The position numbers and the translations under genes were made by a program. The notes beneath the pieces are model-generated. The model made no database searches and was not told the DNA's origin. It saw nothing but the letters and a program-made list of their open reading frames with translations. This document shows positions 26,262 to 35,516 of a stretch of DNA of 64,000 nucleotides, piece after piece. How positions within the stretch are numbered: position 1 is the first letter of the stretch; the number at the start of each line of letters is the position of its first letter. The stretch comes from an uncultured Lactobacillus sp. (lineage in GTDB: Bacteria > Bacillota > Bacilli > Lactobacillales > Lactobacillaceae), in NCBI GenBank assembly GCA_937916845.1, contig CALFSK010000020.1, positions 27,152-91,151 of the forward strand, given 5' to 3'.

Positions 26262-27153
26262 GAGCGCCACCTCCTGCTTCGGTCCGGAAAATTTCATCCA
26301 GGGTTGGTGGTTGCTGGCTAAATTCAGGAACGTAATGGCCGGCCGTCACCGCGTCAAAAACGGCTGGACCAACGTTGGCATCGGCTAATTGCAGGCGATA
26401 ACGTTGTGAACCAATCGTTTTGACGCTCGTCACACCGGATAATGCGGATAGCTGGTCGCTGGTCCAGTCGGTGGTCAAGAATAGGCGGGTCCGGCCAAAT
26501 TGTTGGCGGACATCGTCGATCGTGCCTTTGAGTACGGCTTGTCCGTTGCGTAACATGACGAGGGCGTCGCAGATTTCTTCGACGTTACTCATATCGTGAC
26601 TTGAAAAAATAATGGTTGCGCCCCGTTGTTTAGCGTCTAAGATGGCCTGCTTTAATAAGTCAGCGTTGACTGGGTCCAAGCCACTAAACGGCTCATCAAG
26701 GATAATCAGTTGTGGGTCGTGAATCAAGGTACAGATCAATTGGACTTTTTGTTGGTTCCCCTTGGAGAGCTTTTTAATGCGGTCACTGGGTTGCCCTTTG
26801 ACAGCGAAGCGTTGCATCCATTCCTTGATCTTGGGCTTAGTGATACTAGCCGGTTGATTTTTTAAGCGTGCTAAGTAGACGATTTGTTGGGTAATAGTTA
26901 ATTTGGGCATTAGACTACGTTCTTCGGGTAAGTAACCAATTTGGTTATAGTCATCCGCAGTTAGTGGCTGTCCATTCCAGGTGATTTGGCCGTCGAATGC
27001 GAGAAAGTTGAGGATACTGTGAAACGTGGTTGATTTACCAGCCCCGTTTTGGCCGATTAACCCCATGATTTCCCCATCATGGACGTCAAACGAAACGTCG
27101 TTTAACGCTTTAACCGTGCCAAAGGTTTTACTAATGTGTGCTACCGATAGCAT
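26254..27153 (-). CDS. ABC transporter ATP-binding protein (NatA-like)
   Basis: 299 residues. Walker A GQNGAGKST (about residue 37), signature LSKGNQQKVQ and Walker B LIILDEPFSGLDP. LSKGNQ rather than LSGGQ is common in NatA/CcmA/DrrA-type exporter ATPases. The C-terminal about 80 residues form an extra domain. Overlaps its permease gene by eight bases, so one operon. Confidence 0.92.
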   Translation of the reverse strand: MLSVAHISKTFGTVKALNDVSFDVHDGEIMGLIGQNGAGKSTTFHSILNFLAFDGQITWNGQPLTADDYNQIGYLPEERSLMPKLTITQQIVYLARLKNQPASITKPKIKEWMQRFAVKGQPSDRIKKLSKGNQQKVQLICTLIHDPQLIILDEPFSGLDPVNADLLKQAILDAKQRGATIIFSSHDMSNVEEICDALVMLRNGQAVLKGTIDDVRQQFGRTRLFLTTDWTSDQLSALSGVTSVKTIGSQRYRLQLADANVGPAVFDAVTAGHYVPEFSQQPPTLDEIFRTEAGGGAHE

Positions 27154-27227
27154 TGTGTCGCCCCCAATACATAGAATATGTTCATAATGGCATAACTCCG
27201 TAAGTCAGGCAAGTTTCTGCTAATTTA

Positions 27228-27722
27228 TTACGCGTTATTTTTCTCGAGGCTCAACAGGGCCGTCTTCATCGGTAAACCGCCTCGATAACCTCCCAACGTG
27301 CCGTCCTTGCGTAAGACGCGGTGGCAAGGCACAACGATTAGAAGCGGATTTTTACCCACGGCACTCGCAATCGCGCGGACAGCGGTCGGCCGGTTTAAAG
27401 TGGTGGCTAATTCGGAATAGGTCACCGTTTGACCGTATGGAATTTGTTGTAAAGCTTGCCACACTTGCCGTTGAAGTGGGGTGCCGGACGTTTGGTCAAG
27501 GGGAAGGTCAAAGGACTGGGACTTGCCAGTTAAATAGGTGGCTAAGGCAGTTACTGCGAGTTGATTGGCCTGCTGATCGATGATTGGTGTCGCTTCAGGA
27601 TAAAAGCGTTGGTATTCGTTTTTAGGACCGTTGGCACTTCCAACGAAGGCTAGACCTTGTTGGGTACTGCCAAGCCAGTAGGTCTGGTGATCAATGGTCG
27701 TTGAACTTAAAAAGAGCTTCAT
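27228..27722 (-). CDS. ogt: Methylated-DNA--protein-cysteine methyltransferase
   Basis: 164 residues. Active-site motif VPCHRV with the acceptor cysteine (about residue 133), the arginine finger region TAVRAIASAVGKNP and recognition helix YSELATTLNRP. Direct suicide repair of O6-methylguanine. It is divergent from adaA, sharing a 125-bp intergenic region, so both are probably induced by alkylation through Ada. Confidence 0.94.
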   Translation of the reverse strand: MKLFLSSTTIDHQTYWLGSTQQGLAFVGSANGPKNEYQRFYPEATPIIDQQANQLAVTALATYLTGKSQSFDLPLDQTSGTPLQRQVWQALQQIPYGQTVTYSELATTLNRPTAVRAIASAVGKNPLLIVVPCHRVLRKDGTLGGYRGGLPMKTALLSLEKNNA

Positions 27723-27859
27723 AATAATGGCCTCACTTTATTTGATTATCGTCAGTATAGCAGACAAAGTGCACGGCAATGTTTAAGAATCTTGCTTTTT
27801 AATGGGGGATAAGGTTATGCTGACAGAAAAGCGGTTATACTGCTGATATGGAGGTGAGC

Positions 27860-28402
27860 ATGATGGAACCAACAAAGATTCAGTGGCAAGCCATTCAAAC
27901 GAATGATGATCGTGCCGATGGCCAATTTTATTACGGTGTGATGAGTACGGGGATTTTTTGTCGTCCTAGCTGTAAGTCTAGATTGCCGTTACAACGCAAC
28001 GTTCAAATCTTTGAGACGTCCACTGCAGCCGTTGAAGCCGGTTTGCGACCTTGCAAACGGTGTCGGCCAACTGGAAATCCAGTTTCACCGGACGTTTGGG
28101 TAGCAGAAATTAAAACGATTATTGAACACCATTATGCCGAAAATTTGACCTTAACGGAACTAGCCTCACTAGCACACGGAGCGCCGTATTATTTGCACCA
28201 CGTGTTTCGGCGGACAACGGGGATGACGCCGTTAGCGTATTTGCAACAAGTTCGACTTCAACGTGCGCAGGAACTGTTACGAAACACTACTTTGACCGTG
28301 CGGGTGATCGCACAGCGGTGTGGGTTCCGCTCAGCCAGTTATTTCAGTACGCAGTTCAAGACGACGATTGGTCAGACGCCGCGTGAGTTTCGGGAAAAGT
28401 AA
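27860..28402 (+). CDS. adaA: AdaA-type methylphosphotriester methyltransferase and AraC-type regulator
   Basis: About 180 residues. N-terminal Ada zinc domain with the acceptor cysteine in GIFCRPSC and the other ligands in RPCKRC (zinc four-cysteine site). C-terminal AraC helix-turn-helix pair (LTELASLAHGAPYYLHHVFRRTTGMTPLAYL). Methyl transfer from DNA phosphotriesters turns it into an activator. GGAGGTGA overlaps the first ATG (27848), so ATG 27860 or 27863 is the likely start. Confidence 0.92.
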   Translation: MMEPTKIQWQAIQTNDDRADGQFYYGVMSTGIFCRPSCKSRLPLQRNVQIFETSTAAVEAGLRPCKRCRPTGNPVSPDVWVAEIKTIIEHHYAENLTLTELASLAHGAPYYLHHVFRRTTGMTPLAYLQQVRLQRAQELLRNTTLTVRVIAQRCGFRSASYFSTQFKTTIGQTPREFREK

Positions 28403-28424
28403 GTCGCCTAAAAATAGGCGGTCA

Positions 28425-28580
28425 GAAATTATGTAAGAAGGTTCTATCTTTTTAGCCGAAACGTGGGCAAAAAGGCAGTTTGCTCCGCTTAACGTGGAAT
28501 CAGGGCCTATTCCAAACCCGGGAATAATCCCTGATTCCACGTTAATGCTCACAACCTATTCGCCTTTTTGCCCACTCTAA
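28425..28580 (-). repeat. R2 palindromic element, copy b
   Basis: Near-perfect long palindrome: outer arms GTGGGCAAAAAGGC (28463-28476) / GCCTTTTTGCCCAC (28562-28575), inner arms AACGTGGAATCAGGG (28491-28505) / CCCTGATTCCACGTT (28529-28543) and a central TATTCC/GGAATA. Sits in the gap between adaA and the LysM gene. Confidence 0.85.
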
Positions 28581-28610
28581 AAAAAGAGACACCAATAAAT
28601 GGTATCTCAG
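28579..28610 (-). terminator. Terminator of LysM surface protein gene
   Basis: GAGATACC pairs with GGTGTCTC (read on minus strand), followed by a T-run of seven on the minus strand. Confidence 0.75.
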
Positions 28611-28627
28611 TGATTTTACGTATTTAT

Positions 28628-29680
28628 TTAGTACCAGCCATTATTGAGCCAGAACGTCTTAGCGGCGCTCCATGAACCGTAACGGTTTTGAACATACGTA
28701 TTGGCAGTAGCTTCCTGATTAGCAGGGGAGTAATCGCCGTTTAGCAACGATTTAGTTAATTGATACTTACCATAGAATTGACCGTTAGTTGCGGTGTAAG
28801 AACCACCTGATTCGTGAGAAGCAATCCATGCTTGGGCTGCTGATTCCGACGTGTCGGTCGTTGTCGTAGTCGTTGTGGTAGCAGCTGGCGCTTTGGCCTG
28901 GCTAGTAGCAGCTGAACTAGTACTTTGGCTAGTTGGTTGACTGGCAACACTAGTCGTTGAGCTAGCTTTAGCTTGGCTCGTTGCACTCGCTTGACTAGCA
29001 GCACTTACTGGTGCAGTACTAGTTTGGCTGGCACTTTGCTGAACGGCCTTAGGTGCTTGACTAGCGCTACTGCTAGTGGCACTGGTTGAACTGGCCGACT
29101 TCGCTTGGCTAACAGGTGCTTGACTTGCCGTGCTCGTTACTGAAGCGGCGCTGGCTTGACTGGTACTGCTACTAGTGACGCTGGTCGTGCTAGCAGATTT
29201 CGCTTGGCTAACTGGTGCCTGACTGACCGTTTGTGTCGCTGAAGCTGCACTAACTTGGCTAGTCCGACTGCTGCTGGCAACGCTGGTCGTTGATGCGGCA
29301 CTAGTTTGGCTAGTTGCATGTTGGTTAGTCGTTGTTACAGTCTTAGTACTGCTACTGTTCGACGTTACCGGTGTCGTACTAGTTTTAGCACTAGCTGGCG
29401 CGGTCGTAACGGCGCCCATTGGGACGACTGCGTGCGCCGTCGTTTTCTTAACCACGTGGCGGGTGTTAACGTTAAGTTTGTCACCAACGTAGATTAAGTT
29501 GACGTTCTTTAAATGGTTAATTTTTTGAATCGCTTTAACGGTCGACTTATGTGTCACGGCGATTTCGCTAACCGTATCACCGGCTTTGACAGTCACCGTG
29601 TCAGCCTTAGCAGCGGTCGTGCCGAGGGCGATTGCGCCAGTTGCGGCTAATGATGATAATAATATGTTTTTAACTTTCAT
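28628..29680 (-). CDS. LysM surface protein with AST-rich linker and APF-type C-terminal domain
   Basis: 350 residues from ATG 29680 (GGGAGTGA precedes it; the upstream in-frame GTG overlaps that site). Signal peptide MKVKNILLSSLAATGAIALG ending AKA-D; one LysM (about residues 30-75, VKAGDTVSEIAVTH); then about 190 residues made almost only of Ala, Ser, Thr, Gln and Val with two tandem units of about 33 residues beginning SQAPVSQAKSAS; then a 70-residue C-terminal domain starting AQAWIASHESGGSYTATNG, as in aggregation-promoting-factor-like and lysozyme-like transglycosylases. Expected to bind peptidoglycan outside the cell. The AST-rich region is a likely O-glycosylation target for the gtfA/gtfB pair divergent from it. 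Confidence 0.9.
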   Translation of the reverse strand: MKVKNILLSSLAATGAIALGTTAAKADTVTVKAGDTVSEIAVTHKSTVKAIQKINHLKNVNLIYVGDKLNVNTRHVVKKTTAHAVVPMGAVTTAPASAKTSTTPVTSNSSSTKTVTTTNQHATSQTSAASTTSVASSSRTSQVSAASATQTVSQAPVSQAKSASTTSVTSSSTSQASAASVTSTASQAPVSQAKSASSTSATSSSASQAPKAVQQSASQTSTAPVSAASQASATSQAKASSTTSVASQPTSQSTSSAATSQAKAPAATTTTTTTTDTSESAAQAWIASHESGGSYTATNGQFYGKYQLTKSLLNGDYSPANQEATANTYVQNRYGSWSAAKTFWLNNGWY

Positions 29681-30005
29681 ACGGATGTTCACTCCCAGTA
29701 TTTAAATGTATTCACCTTGAATTTTAACATTTAGGACGCAATTAGTTAAGCGGTAACAAGTATTATTAATCAACTTAGTGAACAAAGTTAGTAAAGAAGA
29801 CTCTGTGTACTAAATGGACCAATTAGTAAATACTATAATTAGTTGAAAGTAGTCGTTAATTTTGGCGATGGGAAAGTAAACGCTCAAATTGGGTTAATAA
29901 GACTGATGAAATGGTAAAGTCTGTGAGTAAATTACAAACCGGGTGCCCGAAGTTTGCTATAATCATAGGCGTCAGGCACATTGTGGACACGAGGGAGCGA
30001 AATTT
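29681..30005. other. Divergent intergenic region, LysM gene and gtf operon
   Basis: No gene seen. AT-rich, with TGCTATAAT (extended -10) at about 29953-29961 ahead of the gtf operon and another TATAAT-like box near 29833. No dyad or repeat stands out. Confidence 0.5.
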
Positions 30006-31547
30006 ATGTATTATTTTGTTAATACCAGTATTAATCCCAAAAAATCAGGGATCGAACACGCTGAAATGAAGCGGCTAGCACTTTTTAATCAGCATCAGGT
30101 GCCCGCCAAAATGGTGACGCGTTTCTTTTCATTGTCACTACATAAAACATTAAAAGACGCCGGTATTGCGGAAGCTAATCAGATTAATTTGTTTGATTAC
30201 TTGCAACAATCATCGGATTTTAAACCAGTTAAGCTAACGATTGAAGATTTACATTTAGCTGACGATTTACGAATTGAAGCGGATGGACGCAATTACATTG
30301 TTTATCAGCATGACCAGTTGTTGATGCGCATCAATACGTTTGCCAACACGCAAAAACAATTGAACAATGTTCAGTACTATGACCAAAAAGGAAAGTTGGT
30401 CAAGACGGACTGGTACGATACACGTGGTTTCAAAGGACTAGAACAGTTTTATACGTTTGATGGGCAGGTCGCCAGTGAACAAGTCTTTGATCCTGAAGGC
30501 AACGTGGTATATCAGACGTTTCACATGCCAGACCGGCAGAGCCAAGTTCAAAACTCACTGTACCGGTTTGTGAACTATCATGGCCAGGATTGGTCGTTTA
30601 CGGGTGAAACGGCGATGACGACGTTCTTCTTAGATGAATTAAATCGAAAAACGCCTGGTGCAGTGTTCGTCATTGACCGGACTTACGAACTCGCTTATGC
30701 GGCTTTAAATATGCAGACCAAGGCATTTAAGGTAATGCATCTGCATAGTAATCACGTTAATGACCCGGCACATCCGCAAACCGCCACTTTGAACTTTAAT
30801 TATGCCTATGCGTTGCATAACTTATCTCAGTGGAACGGGGTGATTGCGTCAACGGAACAACAAACGCAGGATTTCGTGGCTCGTTATGGAAACAAGCCGG
30901 CAACGTATGCGATTCCGGTGGGGATTGTTCCCGACGCGACCTTAAAAGCCAGACATCCAGCTTGGAAGACGCGGACGCCCGGTAAGATTATTTTTGTGGC
31001 GCGCTTAGCGGAAGAAAAGCAACAAGACCAAGTGATTCGGGCGTTCAAACAGGTTCGCCAAACGGTGAAGAATGCGACGCTGGATTTCTGGGGCTACGCC
31101 AACGGGGATACTGGCAAGAAATTAAAACAATTAGTCACGGATCTGAACTTAAAGGATAGCGTGACGTTTAACGACTATACGACTGATTTGACGAGTGTGT
31201 ATAACCACGCCCAACTCGCGATGCTAACGTCACGGGCGGAAGGCTTTGCGTTAGCACTTCTGGAAGGCCAAGCCCACGGTGTGCCGCAGGTGGCGTATGA
31301 CGTTAAATACGGCCCCCGGGATATTATTCGGGATGGTCAGGATGGGATTTTAGTTCCCGTTAATAATGAAGCTGCGCTAGCGACTGCAATGATCGACTTA
31401 TTGAGTGATTCTGAAAAAAGTCAGGCGTTCAGCAAGCAGGCTTATGAAGACGCCAAACGGTACGGAACTGACGCGGTCTGGCAACGTTGGGAACCGTTGA
31501 TGGCGGCAGCAAAGGCGTTTTACCAAACGGAAGGTGGGGAAGCATAA
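30006..31547 (+). CDS. gtfA: GtfA-like protein O-GlcNAc/glycosyl transferase (GT4), catalytic subunit
   Basis: 513 residues from ATG 30006 (GAGGGAGCG upstream); the longer frame upstream is not preceded by a ribosome site. GT4/GT-B fold: N-terminal MYYFVNTSINPKKSGIEHAE, UDP-sugar donor region IIFVARLAEEKQQD, and the retaining-GT E-x7-E signature EGFALALLE (about residues 412-420). Close in shape to TagE/GtfA proteins. In L. plantarum a TagE5/TagE6 pair (GtfA/GtfB) is known to O-glycosylate the Acm2 autolysin; this pair looks like that system. It overlaps gtfB by one base (TAATG). Confidence 0.8.
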   Translation: MYYFVNTSINPKKSGIEHAEMKRLALFNQHQVPAKMVTRFFSLSLHKTLKDAGIAEANQINLFDYLQQSSDFKPVKLTIEDLHLADDLRIEADGRNYIVYQHDQLLMRINTFANTQKQLNNVQYYDQKGKLVKTDWYDTRGFKGLEQFYTFDGQVASEQVFDPEGNVVYQTFHMPDRQSQVQNSLYRFVNYHGQDWSFTGETAMTTFFLDELNRKTPGAVFVIDRTYELAYAALNMQTKAFKVMHLHSNHVNDPAHPQTATLNFNYAYALHNLSQWNGVIASTEQQTQDFVARYGNKPATYAIPVGIVPDATLKARHPAWKTRTPGKIIFVARLAEEKQQDQVIRAFKQVRQTVKNATLDFWGYANGDTGKKLKQLVTDLNLKDSVTFNDYTTDLTSVYNHAQLAMLTSRAEGFALALLEGQAHGVPQVAYDVKYGPRDIIRDGQDGILVPVNNEAALATAMIDLLSDSEKSQAFSKQAYEDAKRYGTDAVWQRWEPLMAAAKAFYQTEGGEA

Positions 31548-33058
31548 TGTATTTTTTTGTTAATCAATACGTGATGGCCTTAAATTCCGGGGTGGAACAC
31601 GCGGAGTTTAAGCGGCTGCAATTATTTAAAGAACACCAAACACCGGCGCAACTAGTCACGCGCCAGTTTGACGGTTTGTTACATCAAAATATGCGGCGGT
31701 TTAACCTTGAAGATGATCAAATGGCGAACCTCTTTGATTTCTTTCGGGGAACGGCAACGTTTGAACCGCGTGTTTTGAAGATTGAAGATCTAAATTGGCC
31801 GGGGGCTTACGAAATTAAGCCTAACCCGAACGTGAGTGAAGTGCACGCCGGTGACCGGTTGATCGCCAAAGTCCACTTTGTCCCAAGCACGGTTGGTCAC
31901 GTTTATTACGTAGAAATTTTTGATAAATTCAATAACCGGGTCCAACGAACGGATTATGACGAACGGGGATTCAAAGCCCGGGATCAATTTATTGCACCGA
32001 ATGGTGAAGCGGTAACGGATATCTTTTATCGGCCGGACGGGAGTCGGTTTGCGGAACAATACTACGCACATGACGGTAACGGCGCAAACACGGTTTCGAT
32101 GTGTAAGTTGATTGGGTACCACGGTAAAGACTATTACTTTAATGGTGAATTAGAATTTTACCGGTTCTTCTTAGATGAGTTAAACCGTGCTAACGGCGAA
32201 AATAACGTCTTCATTGCGGACCGACCTTTAGCCGCACAGTGGCCGGTCATCAATATGCAGAGTAAGGCTCAGAAGTACTTATGGTTACCAACGCCGCACA
32301 CGGTCAACCCTCAGGACCAGGTCTATGCTAATTTGAATAACGCCTACGTTTATGGGATTCATGAGTACCTAACGTCCTTAGACGGGGTCATTACTAGCAC
32401 ACCGCAACAGCGCGATGATCTCAGTAAGTGGTTAGGTGGCAAGCCCAAACGACCAATCCGGGCGATCTCAGCCGCGGTCGTTTCTAAGGAGCAAGCTAGT
32501 CAGCCACACGTTGCCATGAGTGCACGGCGGCCCCACCAAATCATTTATACTGGGCGCGTTGATAACGAACGACGGGTTGACCAAATCATCACGGCGTTTT
32601 CACAAGTTCGACGCCGGATTAAGGACGCAACGTTACTGATTCACGGGTACGGTGGCGCCGTTGATACGCTTAAAGAACAGGTGAAAAAGCTCGATTTAGA
32701 CGGTGCGGTGACCTTTGCGGGTTACCAAGTCGACTTGCACCAGGACTACAATCTGTCGGGGGCTTACGTTTATGCTGGGGAAAGTGACGCGCAACCCTTA
32801 TCGTTAATTGAAGCACTTAGCCACGGAATTCCTGCCGTTGCGTACGACATCAATTACGGTCCCAAGGATGTTATAAAAGATGGTCGTAACGGCTACTTGG
32901 TTAAGAACGGCGCGGTCAATCAACTCGTGACCGCCTTAACGAAGGTTCTAGAAAATCCACAACGACAACAAAAAATGAGTGATGCGGCGTACCGTAGTAG
33001 TACGCAGTATAGTAGCGATGCTGTCTGGAAACAGTGGCAGGTTATCGTAAAAGATTAG
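31547..33058 (+). CDS. gtfB: GtfB-like partner glycosyltransferase with degenerate catalytic motif
   Basis: 503 residues from ATG 31547. Same length and fold as its upstream neighbour (MYFFVNQYVMALNSGVEHAE), but the E-x7-E signature reads DAQPLSLIE, so the first glutamate is aspartate. In characterised accessory-Sec GtfA/GtfB pairs the B subunit is a substrate-binding chaperone, which this divergence fits. A strong bidirectional terminator follows. Whether this is the known TagE6 or another paralog needs a search. Confidence 0.8.
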   Translation: MYFFVNQYVMALNSGVEHAEFKRLQLFKEHQTPAQLVTRQFDGLLHQNMRRFNLEDDQMANLFDFFRGTATFEPRVLKIEDLNWPGAYEIKPNPNVSEVHAGDRLIAKVHFVPSTVGHVYYVEIFDKFNNRVQRTDYDERGFKARDQFIAPNGEAVTDIFYRPDGSRFAEQYYAHDGNGANTVSMCKLIGYHGKDYYFNGELEFYRFFLDELNRANGENNVFIADRPLAAQWPVINMQSKAQKYLWLPTPHTVNPQDQVYANLNNAYVYGIHEYLTSLDGVITSTPQQRDDLSKWLGGKPKRPIRAISAAVVSKEQASQPHVAMSARRPHQIIYTGRVDNERRVDQIITAFSQVRRRIKDATLLIHGYGGAVDTLKEQVKKLDLDGAVTFAGYQVDLHQDYNLSGAYVYAGESDAQPLSLIEALSHGIPAVAYDINYGPKDVIKDGRNGYLVKNGAVNQLVTALTKVLENPQRQQKMSDAAYRSSTQYSSDAVWKQWQVIVKD

Positions 33059-33063
33059 CTTAG

Positions 33064-33120
33064 AATAAACAAATAAGGTCCATCAGAAATTCACTGTTTC
33101 TGATGGACCTTATTTGTTTT
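33064..33120. terminator. Strong bidirectional terminator
   Basis: AAACAAATAAGGTCCATC pairs with GATGGACCTTATTTGTTT, with CAGAAAttcactgTTTCTG at the apex; between gtfB and lysR (convergent). Confidence 0.9.
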
Positions 33121-33123
33121 GAA

Positions 33124-33948
33124 CTAGTGCCACCGTTGTAAGTAGTTGGTAATCACTTGCTGGATTGTTTCCAAATCAGTGTTGGGCTGCGTTTTGGTCA
33201 GTAGAAAGAATCGCCGTTGATAGTGGTCGCTTAAATGTTCTACGGGGACCCGGTCGGTTAAGACGTGTCGTGAAATAATCGATTGGCCGACGCCTTGGTC
33301 TAGTAAGTCCGCAATCACTTGATTACTGTGTATGACCATGACCTGATGAGGCTGAACGTTACGGGCCTTTAAAAAGGCGTTGGTGTAGTGGCGAACGCCA
33401 GAATTCGGTTCGCGTAATAGCCAGAGGGGACTGTCGAAGTTACCGGCGTGGACGAGTTCATCGTGTCCGAAGGCGAGGCGATTCAAGTTGTCCGTGACCA
33501 GCGGCTTTTCAACTAGGCCAAAATCCAGCTTGTGCTGAGACATTGCGGTTAAGATTTCTGCTGAATTAGCTAGGTTGATATGGAAATCAAAGTGTTCACC
33601 GTATTCTGCCAGTGTTGCTAACAATCCTGGGAGAATCAGGTTACCCGTTGTGTGGGATGCGCCGATACGACACGGAATTTTGACTAATTGGCCAGTTGCA
33701 CGGACGGCCGCTTTAGTCGTATCCCAAGTTTCGAGTAATTGCAGAGCTTGGCGGTACAGCAGTTTACCACTGGCCGTTGGCACGATTTCTTGACGGCCGT
33801 TTCTAGTGAACAGGGTGGTGTTCAGTTCAGTTTCTAACTGTTTGATCTGAGTCGAAACGGTTGGTTGTGAAATGAAGAGTTGCGCGGCGGCGTGTGAAAA
33901 ATTACGGGTCTCGTATACGATTCTAAATGTCTGTAATTGTTTAAACAT
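33124..33948 (-). CDS. LysR family transcriptional regulator
   Basis: 274 residues from ATG 33948 (GAGGAAAAC upstream; 29 extra residues in the longer frame look like noncoding DNA). N-terminal winged helix MFKQLQTFRIVYETRNFSHAAAQLFISQPTVSTQIKQLE, then the PBP-like effector domain. Divergent from the YeiH-type gene, the arrangement in which LysR proteins control sulfur-compound export, so it likely activates that promoter. Confidence 0.92.
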   Translation of the reverse strand: MFKQLQTFRIVYETRNFSHAAAQLFISQPTVSTQIKQLETELNTTLFTRNGRQEIVPTASGKLLYRQALQLLETWDTTKAAVRATGQLVKIPCRIGASHTTGNLILPGLLATLAEYGEHFDFHINLANSAEILTAMSQHKLDFGLVEKPLVTDNLNRLAFGHDELVHAGNFDSPLWLLREPNSGVRHYTNAFLKARNVQPHQVMVIHSNQVIADLLDQGVGQSIISRHVLTDRVPVEHLSDHYQRRFFLLTKTQPNTDLETIQQVITNYLQRWH

Positions 33949-34106
33949 AGTGTTTTCCTCACTATTCAGTGTCGGCCAAGCTGGAGTGTGGCTGAGCCTT
34001 GATTTATTATTGCGATTATTAATAGTAACTATCATAATAATTTATTTCTCAAATGTAAATCATTTCCGTATACTAAAAGTTATCGAAGAAAACGGGAGTG
34101 AATCAA

Positions 34107-35117
34107 ATGACGGTCAAAAGGATCTTACCAGGCTTAGGCATGAGTGTCGTGATTGCAATTATTAGTCAATTCTTGGCACAATATATTCCAGCATTGGGCG
34201 CAGCCACGATTGCGATTTTATTAGGAATCGTTGGTGGAAATACGTTTTTGAAACAACCACAACTTAATCGGGGGACTAAGTTTGCGGAAAGTAAGTTATT
34301 GGAATACTCCGTAATGTTGCTCGGGGCAACGATGACGGTCCAGACCATCGGCAAAATTGGTGGCTGGGGCGTGGGGTTCATTTTGATTCAAATGACGATT
34401 ACGATCGTGGGCGCACTCTGGCTCGGTAACCGCTTAGGGTTTAGTCAAAACATGCGATTATTAATGGCTGGTGGGAACGCCGTCTGTGGGTCATCCGCGA
34501 TTGCGTCGATTGCACCAGTGATTGAGGCGGATGAAGACGACAAGGGAACGGTCATCACCTTAGTTAACTTGATGGGGACGGTCTTAATGTTGACCTTACC
34601 ATTATTAGGGGGTGCCGTCTTTGGCGGAAGTGTCATCTTAAAAGGGGCTTTAATTGGTGGGACGTTGCAATCAGTAGGTCAGGTGGTTGCTGCCGCTAGT
34701 ATGGTCAACCAAACGACGGTTCAATTTGCCACTATTTTTAAAATTATGCGGATCATGATGTTAGTTGTCGTTGTCTTAATCTTTGGCCGGCTTCACAAGC
34801 GGACGATTGAAAATGAATTGGCCGAAGACGCCGAAGTTAGCGGTAACGGTAGTGGCCACTGGTTACCATGGTACGTAGCGGGATTCCTGATTCTATGTGC
34901 CCTCAACAGTTTGGTCACCTTGCCAGCCATCGTGGGTGCCACGGCGCACACGATTAGTAGTTGGTTTGAAATCACCGCATTAGCTGCAATTGGCTTGCGG
35001 TTGAACCTGGCTAACTTTTTGAAGGCCGGAAAAAGCCTCGCATTATACGGATTAGGAGTTGGGACGATTCAAGTTGTGAGTGCTCTAGCTTTGATTACGT
35101 TATTATTACGGCATTAA
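34107..35117 (+). CDS. YeiH family membrane protein (putative sulfate exporter)
   Basis: 336 residues, about ten membrane helices, with [20 protein letters not shown] and family signature [24 protein letters not shown] 34107 follows GGGAGTG. YeiH/UPF0324 proteins are proposed sulfate or sulfite exporters; transport has not been shown for most. Divergent lysR is the likely regulator. Confidence 0.9.
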   Translation: MTVKRILPGLGMSVVIAIISQFLAQYIPALGAATIAILLGIVGGNTFLKQPQLNRGTKFAESKLLEYSVMLLGATMTVQTIGKIGGWGVGFILIQMTITIVGALWLGNRLGFSQNMRLLMAGGNAVCGSSAIASIAPVIEADEDDKGTVITLVNLMGTVLMLTLPLLGGAVFGGSVILKGALIGGTLQSVGQVVAAASMVNQTTVQFATIFKIMRIMMLVVVVLIFGRLHKRTIENELAEDAEVSGNGSGHWLPWYVAGFLILCALNSLVTLPAIVGATAHTISSWFEITALAAIGLRLNLANFLKAGKSLALYGLGVGTIQVVSALALITLLLRH

Positions 35118-35154
35118 GCATTATTAACTAAAAATTAGTCGCTTGTAAATTATT

Positions 35155-35345
35155 CCGGTTGCCACTGATGACATGCGGTCGTGGGACCGGGGAAAGCCAA
35201 AGAGCGGTCTTTCCCCTCGCCCGGAACGATTGCAAAAGACGCAATTGTCCCGGACCGTCCGTGGTGTAAGCCCGGCAAAAAAACGCCGTGCCAACACCAC
35301 CAGCACGACCGATGCCATCAGTGGCAACCTCCGAGCATCCGACTA
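35155..35345 (+). repeat. R1 palindromic element, copy C
   Basis: TTGCCACTGATG / CATCAGTGGCAA terminal inverted repeat plus inner CGGTCGTG / CACGACCG. Just past it, AAAATAACAATAGTAAGAC matches the right flank of copy F at 55 kb, so the mobile or amplified unit is longer than the palindrome. Confidence 0.85.
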
Positions 35346-35388
35346 AAATAACAATAGTAAGACCATTGTTGACAGGGTCAGGCAGCTT

Positions 35389-35460
35389 TGCGGGGCAATT
35401 CAAAGACGTGGGTTATCAGCTTTGAACTGGTTCTAGCATTTTCAAACTTTAGACTATTAA
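35389..35460 (-). repeat. R3 fragment and toxin-ORF-like remnant
   Basis: 35389-35427 reads, on the minus strand, like 24691-24727 of the R3 element (TTCAAAG, ACCCACGTCTTT, GCCCCGC in order). Next to it, 35424-35455 resembles the 13-codon ORF at 43598 (GAACTGGTTCTAGCATTTTC against GAACTAGTTTTAGCACTTTC). A mosaic of old repeat pieces beside R1 copy C. Confidence 0.6.
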
Positions 35461-35463
35461 CGA

Positions 35464-35509
35464 AAAAAGATTGATTTGAGAAATTTTCTCAAACCAATCT
35501 TTTTTTTGA
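35464..35509. terminator. Terminator, DUF4811/MFS operon end
   Basis: AAAAGATTGATTTGAGAAA pairs with TTTCTCAAACCAATCTTTT. Confidence 0.85.
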
Positions 35510-35516
35510 TGATAAT

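Noticed and set aside
28860..29290. CRISPR array or DNA satellite in the repetitive stretch
   Set aside because: The repeats are in frame, encode the Ala/Ser/Thr linker of the LysM protein, and have no spacer structure.
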